Assembly (NCBI GenBank): GCA_003024785.1
Contig: PUQB01000633.1
Coordinates: forward strand, 1-64,000
Source of the DNA: Selaginella tamariscina
Lineage: Eukaryota; Streptophyta; Lycopodiopsida; Selaginellales; Selaginellaceae
DNA length: 64,000 nt
Reading direction: 5' to 3'
A program made the position numbers and the translations under genes. Positions 45,513 to 57,650 of this stretch are shown here, piece after piece. Within the stretch, counting starts at the first letter, position 1. Every line of letters begins with the position of its first letter. The notes below the pieces were generated by a model. The model worked only from the letters and a program-made list of their open reading frames with translations. It did no database searches and had not been told where the DNA came from.

Positions 45513-45829
45513 ATTAATCTTTGTAAGACCATAGTATTTGTGTTGTCGCACAATCGAGCCGACGGAAAAAACGTACGGACATTCAAGCTCACACGATATG
45601 TGAGATCGATAACAACGTGTCGCAGTGGACGTAGTCATATTCTAAGACCGCTAAAGTTTGAAATGATAAACAAATGCAAACGTTTCCATATCGTAAGTAC
45701 ACTTTATTCAACACTGTAAATGCAATAGTTTTAAACAAAAATCTTTACAAACTGAAAGTGCATAAGACCAACAATCTAAGTGTTCCTTTTAGCAAGAGGC
45801 AGCGTATGTATAGTGTACAGTGTACAGTG

Positions 45830-46293
45830 TATGCCAATGCCTTGAGTTCGATCCTCACCGCATCCTCGAAGCCAAGGGCAGTGTCATCTCATCCTCAGTT
45901 TTCGCTAGTTTGATTTTGTTAGGGATGGCTTCGAGTTAGATCCTAGTAATGGATGGACTCTAGTTATCTTCGTTAAGTGAGTTCAATTCTTGTTGAAGTC
46001 TCAGGCACATCGTTGGTGCCAAGATGGTGCATCTTTGTCCGGGCTATGGCCAGTCTTAAATTTGATCCTCACGCATGCCTTGAACATCCTCAGTGCCGAC
46101 AATGATGCATCATGTCTTATGCTGCAAGTTTGATCCCATTTGATCCTAGATGTTCTTATGCCAGGTAGTTCAATCTTAACTTGTTAGGCAGTAGTTTGAT
46201 CCTAGCTAGTTCTTATGCAGGTAGTTCAATCTTAGCTTGTTAGGCAGTAGTTTAATCCTAGCTAGTTCTTATGCCGGTAGTTCAATCTTAGCT
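45830..46293. repeat. Degenerate GTTTGATCCT repeat array, left part
   Basis: Diverged units containing GAGTTCGATCCT or GTTTGATCCTAG recur, ending in three units of about 54 bp (46155-46293, GTAGTTCAATCTTAGCTTG). A gypsy element is inserted at the end. The array continues at 49890-50080 and flips strand after that. Confidence 0.6.
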
Positions 46294-46501
46294 TGTTAGG
46301 CACCACTACGTACAAACTAGAGACCCTCACAAAACCACCTGACATCCCCCAAGTTGTCCTAGTCTCCACACTCTCTCCAAAAAAAAAGGCTTCCAATATT
46401 AGGGTGCCCTTAATTCTCTTAGATCTAGGTATAGCTCTTTAGGAATATTCTCACTTATACCTTCTAAAGAATATTCTTTGATTTGTTATATGGTCGTAAC
46501 A
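46294..46501 (-). repeat. 3' LTR of the gypsy element
   Basis: 208 bp, about 85-90% similar to 49673-49884 by eye. It contains AAAGAATATTCTTT, which fits the heat-shock-element pattern. Confidence 0.85.
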
Positions 46502-46916
46502 ATCCTCCCCATTAGCAAGTCCTTGTCCTCAAGGGCAGTATAACTTACTCAACTGGTCCTGTATCATTAGCCTTGTACATCCACAAAGAATCTACCCGGG
46601 ATTCATTCCTTGTGAGTACTCTCTTTAACTGGCTAACATGAAACACTAGGTGCACCCTTACTCCTTCCGATATGTCACCTTATCGATACGCTCCAGAATC
46701 TCATAAGGACCTGAAGTACTAGGAGACAACTTATCATTGTCCCTTCCGTAAGGCCACAACAGTGTTCCACCTTACATGTGTGGCAAATACCACTCGGAGA
46801 TATACATAATCTCCCACCTGGAACTCTTGCAAGCTTATGTGCTCATTAACAAACTTGATAGCTCGGCTCTGAGCTGCTTGTAAGTTCTTCTTGCACAAAC
46901 TCTGAATGTTTCTAAG

Positions 46917-49373
46917 TTAACACTCAATCTTTAGCTTCCTCATCCATGTTGCATTGAGCTTTCTTACTTGTAAACCCAGCTCAAAAGCTATCTTGGGATG
47001 CCGTCCAAACATAGCATCGTATAGACTCATTCCAATGCTATTGTGTCCTTGGCAAATGGGTGACAAAGTCCATAGAGATAATGCCTCATCATTGTCTAGA
47101 ATAGGCAATGGTACTAATAGCCCACTGGTTTCTCCTTGGGCACCTTTACTTGCTGACACTTGTCACAAGTCTTGTAGTACTCTATGATATCAGTTTTCAT
47201 ATTCCTCTAGTAGAACCTCCTCTTGATCAACTCATATGTTTTCCTCCCCTCAAAATGACCAACCTTCGGGCGATCATGATGAAAATATAGTACCTAGTTG
47301 ATCAAATGGTCCACACGAGGAAGATACACATGGCCATTGTAATATAAAACTCCATCCTGAAATGAGAATGGTTGCTCTAGTTGTCCTTTGAGCTCATGCA
47401 CCTCGACGTCTTGTGCTTGAGCATGTTGAACTACCTGGCTAAACTCATTGACTGTCCTTGTTAATGCATTACATAAGCGTGTTTGGAATTCTCCAACTAC
47501 TGTGGCTCTCCTAACACGTGACAAAGCATTTGCCACCATGTTAGCCTTCCCCGCACGATGTTTAATAGGAAATTTGCCAAACTCCATGAGCTTAACCATC
47601 CAGTGAGCTTGTCGACAACTCTTTCTGTGTGAACAAATACACCAAAGGCTTGTGATTTGTAAACACCTTGAAACTTGCACCATAAAGATAATGCCTCCAA
47701 ACTCGTAATGCATTAACAATAGCTAATTCTTGCTCATCGTGTTGAGTACCGTTACTCTGCAGGATTCAAAGTACGACTCTCATAAGCAATAGGCCTTCCC
47801 TCTTGCATAAGTACAACTCCAATGGCCACTCCACTTGCATCACATATACCTCATAAGGCTTAGAGGGATATGCAATACATAAAACTAGTGCACGTACCAA
47901 AGCTTGTTTTAAAGCTTGGAAACTACTCTTTTTGAAGCACTTCATGCAAAGGGAACGTCCTTCCTCAGCAACCTAGTTAACAGAGAAGCTTTCTTGGCAT
48001 AATCTTTAGCATACCGCTGGTAATAACCAGCCATGCCCAAGAAACTCGTAACTCTTCTGCATTGCTAAGAACTGGCCATTGCTCCACCACTGCCACCTTC
48101 TATGGATCAGTCTTCACTCCACTTGGTGTCACAATGTGACCCAAATACTCCACTTTGCACTGAGCAAATGCACATTTGCTCTTCTTTGCATAGAGCTTGT
48201 TCTCCCTTAACAATGAAAGAACTCTTCGCAAATGCTGCACATGCTTCTTCATATTCTTACTGTAAATAAGAATATCGTTAGGAAGATCTCCACAAAGTCA
48301 TGCAAGTAGTCACTAAAACACCTCAGTCATCAACCGAGTGAATGTGACTGGATTTGTTAAGCCAAATGGCATAACAGTGAACTCAAATGCCCAAAGCTAG
48401 TGTTGAAAGTAGTTTTGTAAATATCTGCCTCCTTCACAGCAATCTGATGATACCCACTGTGCAAATCTATCTTGGTGAACACTCTGGCTCCACCAAGATG
48501 ATCCATGATAGTATCCACATGTGGCATGGGCATCTTATCCTTCACTATTTGCTTGTTGAGAGCTTTATAGTCTATGCATATCCTCATGGTGCCATCTTTC
48601 TTCCTGACAAGCAATACTGGTGCACCAAATGGAGACTTGCTCAGTTGTATGAAGCCATATTCTAATAGCTCCATCACTTGTCTCTTAACCTCTTGCTCCT
48701 TAGCATGGCTTAGTCGGAATGGCTTACAGTAAATGGCTTTCATACCCTGTTCCAACACAATCTCATGCTCCACACCTCTTGCATGTGGTAAGCCATGAGG
48801 TAGCTCGGAGGGAAGATGTCAGCAAACTCCTCGCACAATAGCTTTGCTCAAGGTGACAGTAAAAGAACTTGTTTGGAGACTCAAGCTTTGTTCCAAACCA
48901 AGTGTCTTTCACTTCACTATACTCAAGCTTCATGTGCTTGGTGCTCCACTAGATCTTAGGATCCACACGCACTAGCTTCGCAAGAAAGAAAGTCTCCACC
49001 AGCTGGGTTTTGTCAACAGCACTGTAGCTCTGTGTGATAGCTGAGCCTTCAATCTTGTATTGAGGCACAGTCTTCACGCAGCTCCACTAGCTAGGTTTTG
49101 CCAACCTACGACTGTAACTCCTCCACACAAGCACTGTAGCTCTATGTGATAACTAAGCTCTCAATCTCATATTGAGGCACAGTCTTCGTGCAACTCCACC
49201 AATTGGGTTTTGCCAACCTCTAACTGTAACTCCACACAAGCACTATAGCTCTGTGTGATAGCTGAGCCCTCAATCTCGTATTGAGGCACAATCTTCATGG
49301 GCAAGTTGCACTCCTCCACTAACTTTGTTGACACAAAGTTATCGCCACTCCTGCTATCCACAAGAACTCGCAC
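46917..49373 (-). pseudogene. Gypsy protease-RT-RNase H-integrase relic
   Basis: Order on the minus strand: protease-like VLVDSRSGDNFVS (49373 down; the DSGA motif is altered), then reverse transcriptase SPFGAPVLLVRKKDGTMRIC and VFTKIDLHSGYHQI (48650-48440). The RNase H end GKANMVANALSRV (47560-47520) and an integrase remnant SLYDAMFGRHPKIAF (47040-46970) follow. Many stops and shifts; gag is not recognisable. Confidence 0.85.
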
Positions 49374-49672
49374 TGGACGCTCACCAAGTCATCCCTCCAC
49401 CACAATAGCACATGTATGTGGCTCCTCTTGTGCCATGCAATTTATATGTTGAGCAAGAACAAATAAAAATTTACCTTGTGGTTTAAAGAAGTCTCCTTTG
49501 TGCTCCTCTCCACACTCCATCTCCTGAAGCTTCTTAGGCGTTTACTTGTCCTTGCCACCAATGAAACCCTTCCTTGGACAATTTGCCTTTCAGTGTCCAA
49601 CATTTCCACATAAGTGGTATTATCCTCTCCTTCCCACTAGGCACTCATCTCGAACCTTGCTCCGATACCAAT

Positions 49673-49884
49673 TATTAGGCACCACTATGTACAAACTAAA
49701 GACCCTCACAAAACCACTCGACCTCCCCCGAGCTGTCTCTAATCTCCACACGTTGCTCTCCAAAAAGCTTCCAATATTAGTGTGCCCTTAATTCTCTCTT
49801 AGATCTAGGTATAGCTCCTTAGGAAATATTCTAGCTTATATCTTTTTGGGGAATATTCTTTGATTCGTTATATGGGTCATAACA
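49673..49884 (-). repeat. 5' LTR of the gypsy element
   Basis: 212 bp partner of the LTR at 46294-46501. It contains GGGAATATTCTTT and GGAAATATTCTAG. Confidence 0.85.
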
Positions 49885-49889
49885 TAACT

Positions 49890-52760
49890 AGTCTTTCAGT
49901 GCATTGTCGGAGGCCACATGAACATGTCCTTGCCATGGTCGGCCTCAAATTTCATCCTTGCGGGGCTTCGAACCTGTCTTCACCATGATTGGCCTCAAAT
50001 TTTATCTTCATCAGGCCTCGAACATCATGAACGTGTCCTTGCCATGGTCAACCTCAAATTTGATCCTAGCTAGTTCAAGGCCCTAGCAAGGATTAAATTC
50101 GAGGCCAACCATGGCAAGGACATGTTCAAATAGGATGGCATTGTCCTTAGCATTTAGGATGCACTTAAGATCCATTGTGTTTGTATATGCAATTCACTTC
50201 ATGGTGACTTTCATACACAATCTCTGTAGCCAATACATGTAAATAGTCTACCTATAGCTTCTTTTTATCAATCCCTCAAGGTCTCTGTCCCCCATTTAAA
50301 TATAGGGTCTAGGTGTAAGATAAACGTTGTAACTAAAACGGGAATGTCTATAATCCCATTTTTTTTTAATAATTAGCAATTTTTATTATTTAATTGGCAT
50401 TTTTTATTTAATATAAAGAAAGAAGTTCTAGAATAATATAGGTTTAAAGAAATAATATTTTTAAAATGTATATTTAAAATATTAATACTTAATATGTAAG
50501 TATTAATTAATTTTATTTTTAATATTTCCATTTTCATGTATCATTCCCATTTTACTTATAATGTTCATTAAGGTTTAACTTGAGATTCATCATGTTTTAA
50601 TAATAACAACATTAAAACTTTTTAAGTATAATATTCATAATAACAACACTAATTTTTGTGCAAAGTTTTTAGGTATAGTGTTAAGAAAGGAAAAATAATT
50701 TTTACTTCAAAAGTGAAAATTTAAATAAAAAATTATATTTCATATAAATTGAGTAAACTTTACTCAGAATTAATAAGTTTTTAAGTATAGCATTCATATA
50801 AGAAAAACAAATTTCACTTCATAAGTGAAAGTTCAATGAAAAAATATATTTCATATAGTATTAATAAACTTTATTTCAAACCCTAATTACATAATTTATA
50901 TTAAGTTTTTTTTTATTAAATGTTAGATTTATCTTCCCAGTGCTAGGATGTCCAAGGCCCTAACTCAAGTCAAACTCGTGGCCTTGAATAGGGGTGCTCT
51001 GTCCACATTGCCAAGGACGGAGCATTTCAAGCTATGATTAAATTTGAGGTTGTCCTTGGTGAGCCTTAAACTTGAGGCTGTCCTTAGTGAAGATAAAGCT
51101 AAGGCTATCCTTGGTAAGGATCAAACTCGAGGCTACCTTACAAGGATCAAATCCTTGGCAAGGATCGAATTCAATCGGATCAAACTCAAGGCCGGATCAA
51201 ACTCAAGGCCGTTGTTGGTGAGGATCGAACTCAAGGTCGCCCTTGGTGAGGATCAAACTCGAGACTACCCATAATAAGGATTGAACTTAAAGTCGAACCC
51301 TAAACAAGGATCAAACTCAAGGCCACTCATCAAACTTGTACCTCAGAAGATGGCACCATCCTATTGGTGCTAAGGAGGACGATGTATAACCTATGCCTGA
51401 CAACCCAACAAGGATCAAACTTGCAACCTCAAACAAGGCATCACAAGTTTGATCCTCATTAGGGCTTCAAAGGCGATCCTTGGCACCAAGAATGGTGCAT
51501 TCTTGTTCGAGACTCTCATTAAGAAATTAAACTCACGACAGTTTCTTGAGGCCTCCCCAAGCAGGGATTGAACTTAAGGCTACCCCTAGCAAAGATCAAA
51601 TTTGTAGCCTTAGACATAGAAATATTTCCCAGTAAGGATCAACTCATAGTTGAGGACAAGAACTCAAAGCCACCTTATCTTTCAACATATGGATGATGGA
51701 TCCTCGGCCAAGGATTTGTAAACCTTTTAAGGAAGGCATGGTCTCAAATGGGATCAAACTCACAACCGAGGACGAGAACTCAAGGTTGCCCCTTTTTATT
51801 ATCTTTCAACATATGGATGATGGATTCTCAGTGTCAGGGATTCATAAACCTTTTAAAGAAAGCAATAATCATCTAACAAATGTTGTCATTGGTATTGAGG
51901 ATGGGGATCAATTTCTAAAAGAGAAAATTCAAATAAATACATTTGCATCCAATATCCTTAATGCCAAGGATGATCGAGTGGTTTTATTAAGATAATAAAG
52001 GGTTTCACATGTGTGTATCCATCATAACCTCTTATGTTTTTCTTACAAGATGAATATCTTGGTGTGCAATTTGATTTATTGTTCAAAATATTATCACCGT
52101 TGTTATTTAGATGTGTGATGAATGTTTCTATGTCATGTACATGTCCTCGGCAGAGAATTGCATTGTGTATAGATTTCACACACCACCCCAAGCGAGGATC
52201 AAACTTGTGCCTCAGATGAGATGGCACCATCCTCGTACAATGTATCCCGGTGCATGAGGGCCAATGAGGATCTTTGAACAAGGCATTGTGAGTTCAATCC
52301 TCGTTAGGGTCTCAAAGGGCCAAGGATGGTGCATCCTTGTTCGAGACTCTCATTAAGGGTCAAACTCACAACAGCCATGGATAAGGTCCTAACAAGGATA
52401 TAACTTGAGACCGCCCAAGTGGGGATTGAACTTAAGCTTTACCCTAGCAAAGATCAAATTTGTGGACACAAGGATGCTTCCCTTCTAAGACCCCAACAAA
52501 GATTAAACTCACAACCAAGGACATGAACTCAAGGTTGTCCCTTTTTATTATCTCTCAACATATGGATGATGGATCCTTGGTGCCAAGGATTCATAAACTT
52601 TTCAAGGAAGGCAAGGTCTCAAACGGGATTAAACTCACAGAAATGGGAACTCAAGACTGCCTTTTTTTATTGTATTTCAACATATGGATGATTAATCCTC
52701 AGTGCCAAGGATTCATAAACCTTTTAAAGAAGGTAGCATTCATCTAACAAATTTTTGCAT
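49890..52760. repeat. Degenerate GATCAAACTC repeat array, with strand flip near 50080
   Basis: Units such as TTGGTGAGGATCAAACTCGA recur every 30-60 bp at 50941-51310 and more loosely to 52760. Longer blocks of about 780 bp are repeated (for example 51680-52020 and 52550-52900, sharing CAACATATGGATGATGGATC). Before about 50080 the motif runs on the other strand (GTTTGATCC), and around the flip CATGTCCTTGCCATGGT faces ACCATGGCAAGGACATG. GTTCGATCC resembles an RNA polymerase III B box, but no tRNA or SINE is recognisable. Confidence 0.6.
50323..50565. mobile_element. MITE, element-3 family (copy 2)
   Basis: A 243-bp unit with ends AACGTTGTAACTAAAACGGG and, on the complement, AACATTATAAGTAAAATGGG. 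The interior aligns with the MITE at 12754-13002 (shared GAATGTCTATAATC). Inserted in the degenerate repeat array. Confidence 0.72.
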
Positions 52761-54586
52761 CCCCTGTTCTCAGTATTGAGGATGAGGGATCAGTTTATAA
52801 AAGAAAAAATTCAACTAAATACATTTGTATTCATCATTTTTGGTGCCAAGGATGGTTGACCAATTTCATTAATATAATAAAGAGCGTCAGGGTGCATCCA
52901 TCATAACCTCTTATGTTTTTCTTACAAGACAAATATCTTGGTGTACAATTGATTTATTGTCCGAAAATATTCAAGGTTATGTTCTATTTACAAAATGAAT
53001 AATCTTGGTGTGCAATTGATTTATTATCTAAAATATTCGAAGTTATGTTCTGCTTACAAGATGAATATCTCCGTGTGGAGTTTGATTTTTATGTAAAAAT
53101 CACAAGTCTTGTCAATAAATTCAAACTGTAAACAATTATACATATGCATGTAGGAACACATTAATGTGGTTACACGGATGCGTACTTTAGTGTGCACATT
53201 AGACACACTCTTTTAATACCAATGGAATTGTGATAATCATGGTTAGAAGTGTGTGTTATATAGTATTCAACATGTCAAAAAATGTTATGCTTACAAAAAA
53301 GAGGATATTCTCTTGTGAATATGGTTAAGCTCTTGGTTATTCATGTACTTGTACCCTAAACCCTAAACCCGTGCTCTTGTGAAAATTTACCTCTTCGTCG
53401 GTCTATTGATATATATTGCATAATATAATATAGAATAACTTTTATATTTAAAAATATTACACACGTTGTCCGTGTAAGAAACTATACACTTATATATTCA
53501 TATTAAAAATTCAAATGATAATTATAAATGTACACAAATATATTATATCACTAGTATTTAAGTTTGGTCACTTTAACATATTATATTACTAATGCATTTT
53601 AACTTTCTTTTTAAATTAACTTTAAGTTTGAAACAAATTTAAAGAAGCTCTTTAAAAGCTCTGTACTTCACATGTGATTTGAATAATATAGATATAATAT
53701 ATTATTAAATATTATAACATAATACTAGTATTAATTTTATATTTAAAAATATTATACATATACATGCAATAAAAACCTATGTACATGTGCACATACATAT
53801 GTGTATATAGTCATATGGTCAGTGTGTGTATCTTAGGATATCAAATTATTATTAATATATATTTTGGTCTTATTATTTTAAACAAGAGCACACTCATATA
53901 TATTTGTAAATGTGTTCTTGCGAAAATTTATCTTTTCCGTGGGTCTCTTATTTATATATATATTATATATTACTAATACATTGGTAGTATAGAATATCTT
54001 TTACATTTAAAAAATATTATACACGTCCAAAGTCTTAAAAACAAACTCCAAGCATGGACATACTTAAGAAATTACACAATGATAGTAAAGTTACAATCTA
54101 AAAGAAATATGAGTCTTATTCTAATGGAACCAAGTTGAAGAAATGGCAGATAGCTTATGATAAAATGAAATAACTTGGTGACCAAAAGGAAGCAGAATGT
54201 GAACAGCGTGCACATGCTTGGGAAATGAAAATGTTGAGGTAAATTTGATTTCAAGTCAATTAGATTGCATGTGTTCTATGTCTATGGTTAAAACATGAAT
54301 GTGGATCATTATATTGTAAAATGTATAACAATAAAAATTTTGTTTTGTGGCATATGGCAAAACAAGATGCAAGAAACAAGCAAAAAAAGAGCAAAGAGGA
54401 AAGCTGAAGAACAACATGGAAGATGTCATCCACATCAAGGGCAAGGATGAAGAGGCATTCTAAACTAAGTTTTAAAACTTCAGAGTCTTACATTCTTGAT
54501 TAGCCTTTGAACTTAGAATAAGAAAAGGAACTAAGGAGCAAGTTCCGACTGGAGAGTGGGCTGCGGCCGTGAAAGAACATGAGCGT
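52761..54586. other. AT-rich stretch without genes
   Basis: No gene is supported. A short CCCTAAACCCTAAACCC telomere-type motif is at about 53354-53370. Otherwise AT-rich, with short repeats around CTCTTGTGAA(A/T)AT. Confidence 0.45.
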
Positions 54587-54711
54587 TGTTAAGAATATTC
54601 GCCTTACATGACATGAGATGTCCCCACTGGTGGTGTCCTTTAGACTTATTCATGTATAATAACTTTGTACATAGAAGAGAAATGTTTTAAGTAATAAATA
54701 TTTTCTCAACA

Positions 54712-54722
54712 TGGTATCAGAG
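54712..54722 (+). other. Primer-binding site of the copia element
   Basis: TGGTATCAGAG directly follows the 5' LTR and complements the 3' end of initiator-Met tRNA, the usual copia primer. Confidence 0.85.
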
Positions 54723-54753
54723 TGGTAATTTCTTGGGCAGTAATTTATTGGGT

Positions 54754-56309
54754 ATGGCTTCTAAATGAGATGCTCTTTGATGGGAAGGACTTCCACGGAT
54801 GGAAAGTCACAAATGGAATTCTTTTTTTTGTGGGGGATCGTTTGGAATCAATAAAGGCGGCAGCACAGAACCTGGATGCGGTCAAGGAGTGGATCAAGTT
54901 GGACACTCGTGCACTCGACATTCTTGGAAGCGCTATGGGAAAAATCTATTGATGTCATCTTGATACTAGTAAAACCTCAGAACAGAATTGGGAAGCCTTG
55001 AAGCTAGTTCTTAGTAAGACAACCAAGACAAACTTAATCAAGATGAAGACAAAGTTTAGTGGCATGCTCAAAGGCAAGGACAAAAGATTCAAGATTTTGC
55101 AAGTCGGCTTAAGAGCATTGTCAAGCAAATTGAGGCTCTCCATACACAAACAAAGGTTGAAGACAGTGACATTATAGTAGTGTTCTTGAAGGGCATTTTT
55201 GATGTATTCAAGCTCGCTGCGTGTGGTCATGTTGCCACAAAGACATTTGATGAAGTCGTCAATGAGATGCTTGCCTTGGAGACCTTATTGGGAACGACCC
55301 AGATTGGATCCAACTCCTAATTTGGCCATGTTTGCTGCCAAGAACAAGGCATCTGTCTGGGACAGACTTGGCCACGCCAAGACAGAACCACCAAGGGTAG
55401 CAATAGCATTGGTCAACCATATAAGAAAAAGATCAAGAAGCAGAAGAACAATGGACTTTGCAAAACTTGCAAGAAACCAAGACATTTCGCTTGTGACTAT
55501 CTAGACAAAGTTGCCAAGCGAGCCAAGGAAATTCAAAAAGGAAAGCAGGTTGCTAATTTTGCACGAGCTGAGGATGATGCTATAAGCAATGGTAGTCTCT
55601 TCATGGCTTCCAGCATTGACTTCAAGGCTCACGCTACTAGGGATTATGAGTTTGGTCTTCCATATCAAAAAGAAGTTGTGTGGTTGGACAATGGAGCTAA
55701 CCAACACATGACACGTATTCGAGAATTTTTCAGCCAGTTAGAGCCACTTCCAGACGACAAGAGAATTTTCTTGGGTGACGACTACTCACACAATGTATTT
55801 GGAGTCGAAACCATCAAAGTTCGTCTTGCCTCTGGACATGTTGTGGTTGTCAATGGGGTATATTTTTGTTCCTGGTGTCAAGAAGACTCTCTTCTCTGTT
55901 GGCAAGGTTGCAGACCGCAATATGAGTCTTATCTTCAACAAATCACAGTGCTTAATCATGAGCAAGTGGAAGACGATATGCTGGCTTGTATAGACTTAAT
56001 GCAGTGGTGGAGTACCCAGAACAGCCTCGACAACAGCTAATGTTTGCAGGTCCCCAGTCTCCAGTGGATCTCCAGACATGGCATCGTCGACTGAGACACA
56101 CAAACCTTCAGGATATTAAAAGACTTGCAAGCAAACAAATGGTTGATGGGGCTTCACATTATCTCACAGTCGCTGAAGTTTTGTGAATCGTGTGTGCTAG
56201 CAAAGCAACACAGATTCCCATTTAAGTCTAGTGCTGCCACGAGAGCTACGGAAATCTTAAAACTGGTCCACTTTGATGTTTGCACGATGCCCGTGCAATT
56301 CAGAACGAT
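54754..56309 (+). pseudogene. Copia gag-protease-integrase relic
   Basis: Gag (UBN2-type) fragments: FDGKDFHGWKV (54775) and FLKGIFDVFKLAACG (55180-55225). A Cys-rich zinc-knuckle remnant lies at about 55450-55500. The protease has WLDNGANQHMT (55681-55715), with Asn for Ser in the DSGA motif. The pre-integrase zinc domain has TWHRRLRHTN and CESCVLAKQHR (56075-56215). The integrase start LVHFDVC is cut at 56309 by the gypsy insertion. Stops and shifts throughout. Confidence 0.82.
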
Positions 56310-56638
56310 TGTCACGACCTTGTGCAAAGGGCGAAACCTTTGAACTAAAAGGAGGAGATTGTATTCAAAAGAGAAATGAATACAAAATAAAACACAAGGT
56401 CGAAGACTGGTGTTGAATGATTTTAAAAAACCTGGAACTGAAACCCTGTTATATATTTCAGGTCCTGAGGATTGTGTGGTCCACAACTGGTCTGGAATGT
56501 GTGGTCCACAACTGGTCTGGAACATGCGTATGAATATATGCCTTGCTGTTAATGGTGTAATTCAGCATCCAATCATATAGCGGAAAGGTCTTGGGCTCAA
56601 GTCCTGTGAAAGGCAAAAAATAACTCATGATCCTTACA
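56310..56638 (-). repeat. Gypsy LTR (left, 3')
   Basis: Shares GTCCTGAGGATTGTGTGGTC, CATGCGTATGAATATATGC and GTGTAATTCAGCAT with 61056-61408, and the terminal AAAGGTCTTGGGCTCAAGTC ... GATCCTTACA with 63615-63676. Confidence 0.8.
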
Positions 56639-57650
56639 CTATTCCCTCTTCATGACGAGTATTGGATCAGGTTTTGCAGGATATCGATGATGGAATTCAG
56701 CAATAAGATCATGAGGATGAACAAGATGAGCAACAGTCCAATCGTCACTGGACCAGGTTTTGCAGATGAGAAAATGAAACACCGGAGGAAGATTGACCCA
56801 ATCATCTTACAGATGAGAAATGAAACACCGGAGATATTGTTCCAGAGTCTGAATCATGCGCTCCATTTGGCCATCTGTTTCAGGATGATGTGCAGTAGAC
56901 AGCTTCCCGATGAAAAATGAAACACCGAAGATATTGTTCTAGAGTCTGATGTGCAATAGACAGCTTCCTGATGAGAAATGAAACACCGGAGATATTGTTC
57001 TAGAGTCTGAATCATGCACTCTCGATGAAAAATGAAACACTAAAGATATTGTTCTAGAGTCTGATGTGCAATAGACAGCTTCCCGATGAGAAATGAAACA
57101 CCGGAGATATTGTTCTAGAGTCTGAATCATGCACTCTCGATGAAAAATGAAACACTGAAGATATTGTTCTAGAGTCTGATGTGCAATAGACAGCTTCCCA
57201 ATGAGAAATGAAACACCGGAGATATTGTTCTAGAGTCTGAATCATGCACTTTGTTTGACCATCTGTTTCAGGATGATGTGCAGTAGATAGCTTTCCGGTG
57301 ATACGTAGCCGATATAGAAATCTCGGCCAGAATGCCGAAATGAACTGGGGACCTCGATCAATGACAAGTTTATCAAAAAGACCATGAAGATGGAACACCT
57401 CCCGGTACACCAGATCTGCAGCATCAGGACCCGAACATGTCTTATTACAAGGAACAAAGTGCGCCATCTTAGATAACCGATCAACAATGACTAGGATAGC
57501 ATCAAACCCTCTAGAAGGCAGTAAATCAATGAGGAAATCTATGGTGATGGAGAACCATGGCTGCTGAGCAATAGGAAGAGGTTGTAGTAGTCCAATCGGT
57601 CAATGACAAGGAAGCTTTGTACTCTGGCACGTGTCACAGGATCGCACAAA
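56639..57650 (-). pseudogene. Gypsy integrase with internal tandem repeats
   Basis: The zinc-finger part KFVRSCDTCQSTKLPC (about 57650-57600) and the core [32 protein letters not shown] (57467-57250) are recognisable. The following segment is amplified as a 115-bp tandem repeat (AGAGTCTGATGTGCAATAG units at 56941, 57056 and 57171). Confidence 0.78.

Larger units (their letters stand above)
46294..49884 (-). mobile_element. Ty3/gypsy LTR retrotransposon relic, 3.6 kb
   Basis: Two LTRs of 208 and 212 bp (46294-46501 and 49673-49884) bound a decayed gag-pol on the minus strand. Ends are TG...CA apart from one changed base. Flanking 5-mers are TAGCT (46289-46293) and TAACT (49885-49889), a target duplication with one mismatch. 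The primer-binding site is TGGTATCGGAGC (minus strand, 49670-49659), complementary to initiator-Met tRNA with one mismatch, next to the 5' LTR. A polypurine tract (GGGGAGGAT) abuts the 3' LTR at 46502-46511. Confidence 0.88.

Noticed and set aside
45341..45719. Overlapping ORFs on both strands
   Set aside because: Created by a two-copy 63-bp tandem repeat; no recognisable protein.
56585..56620. GGGCTCAAGTCCTGTGAAAGG (and 63625-63650) as the T-arm of a tRNA
   Set aside because: No acceptor stem or anticodon arm can be formed, and both copies lie at equivalent positions in the gypsy LTRs.
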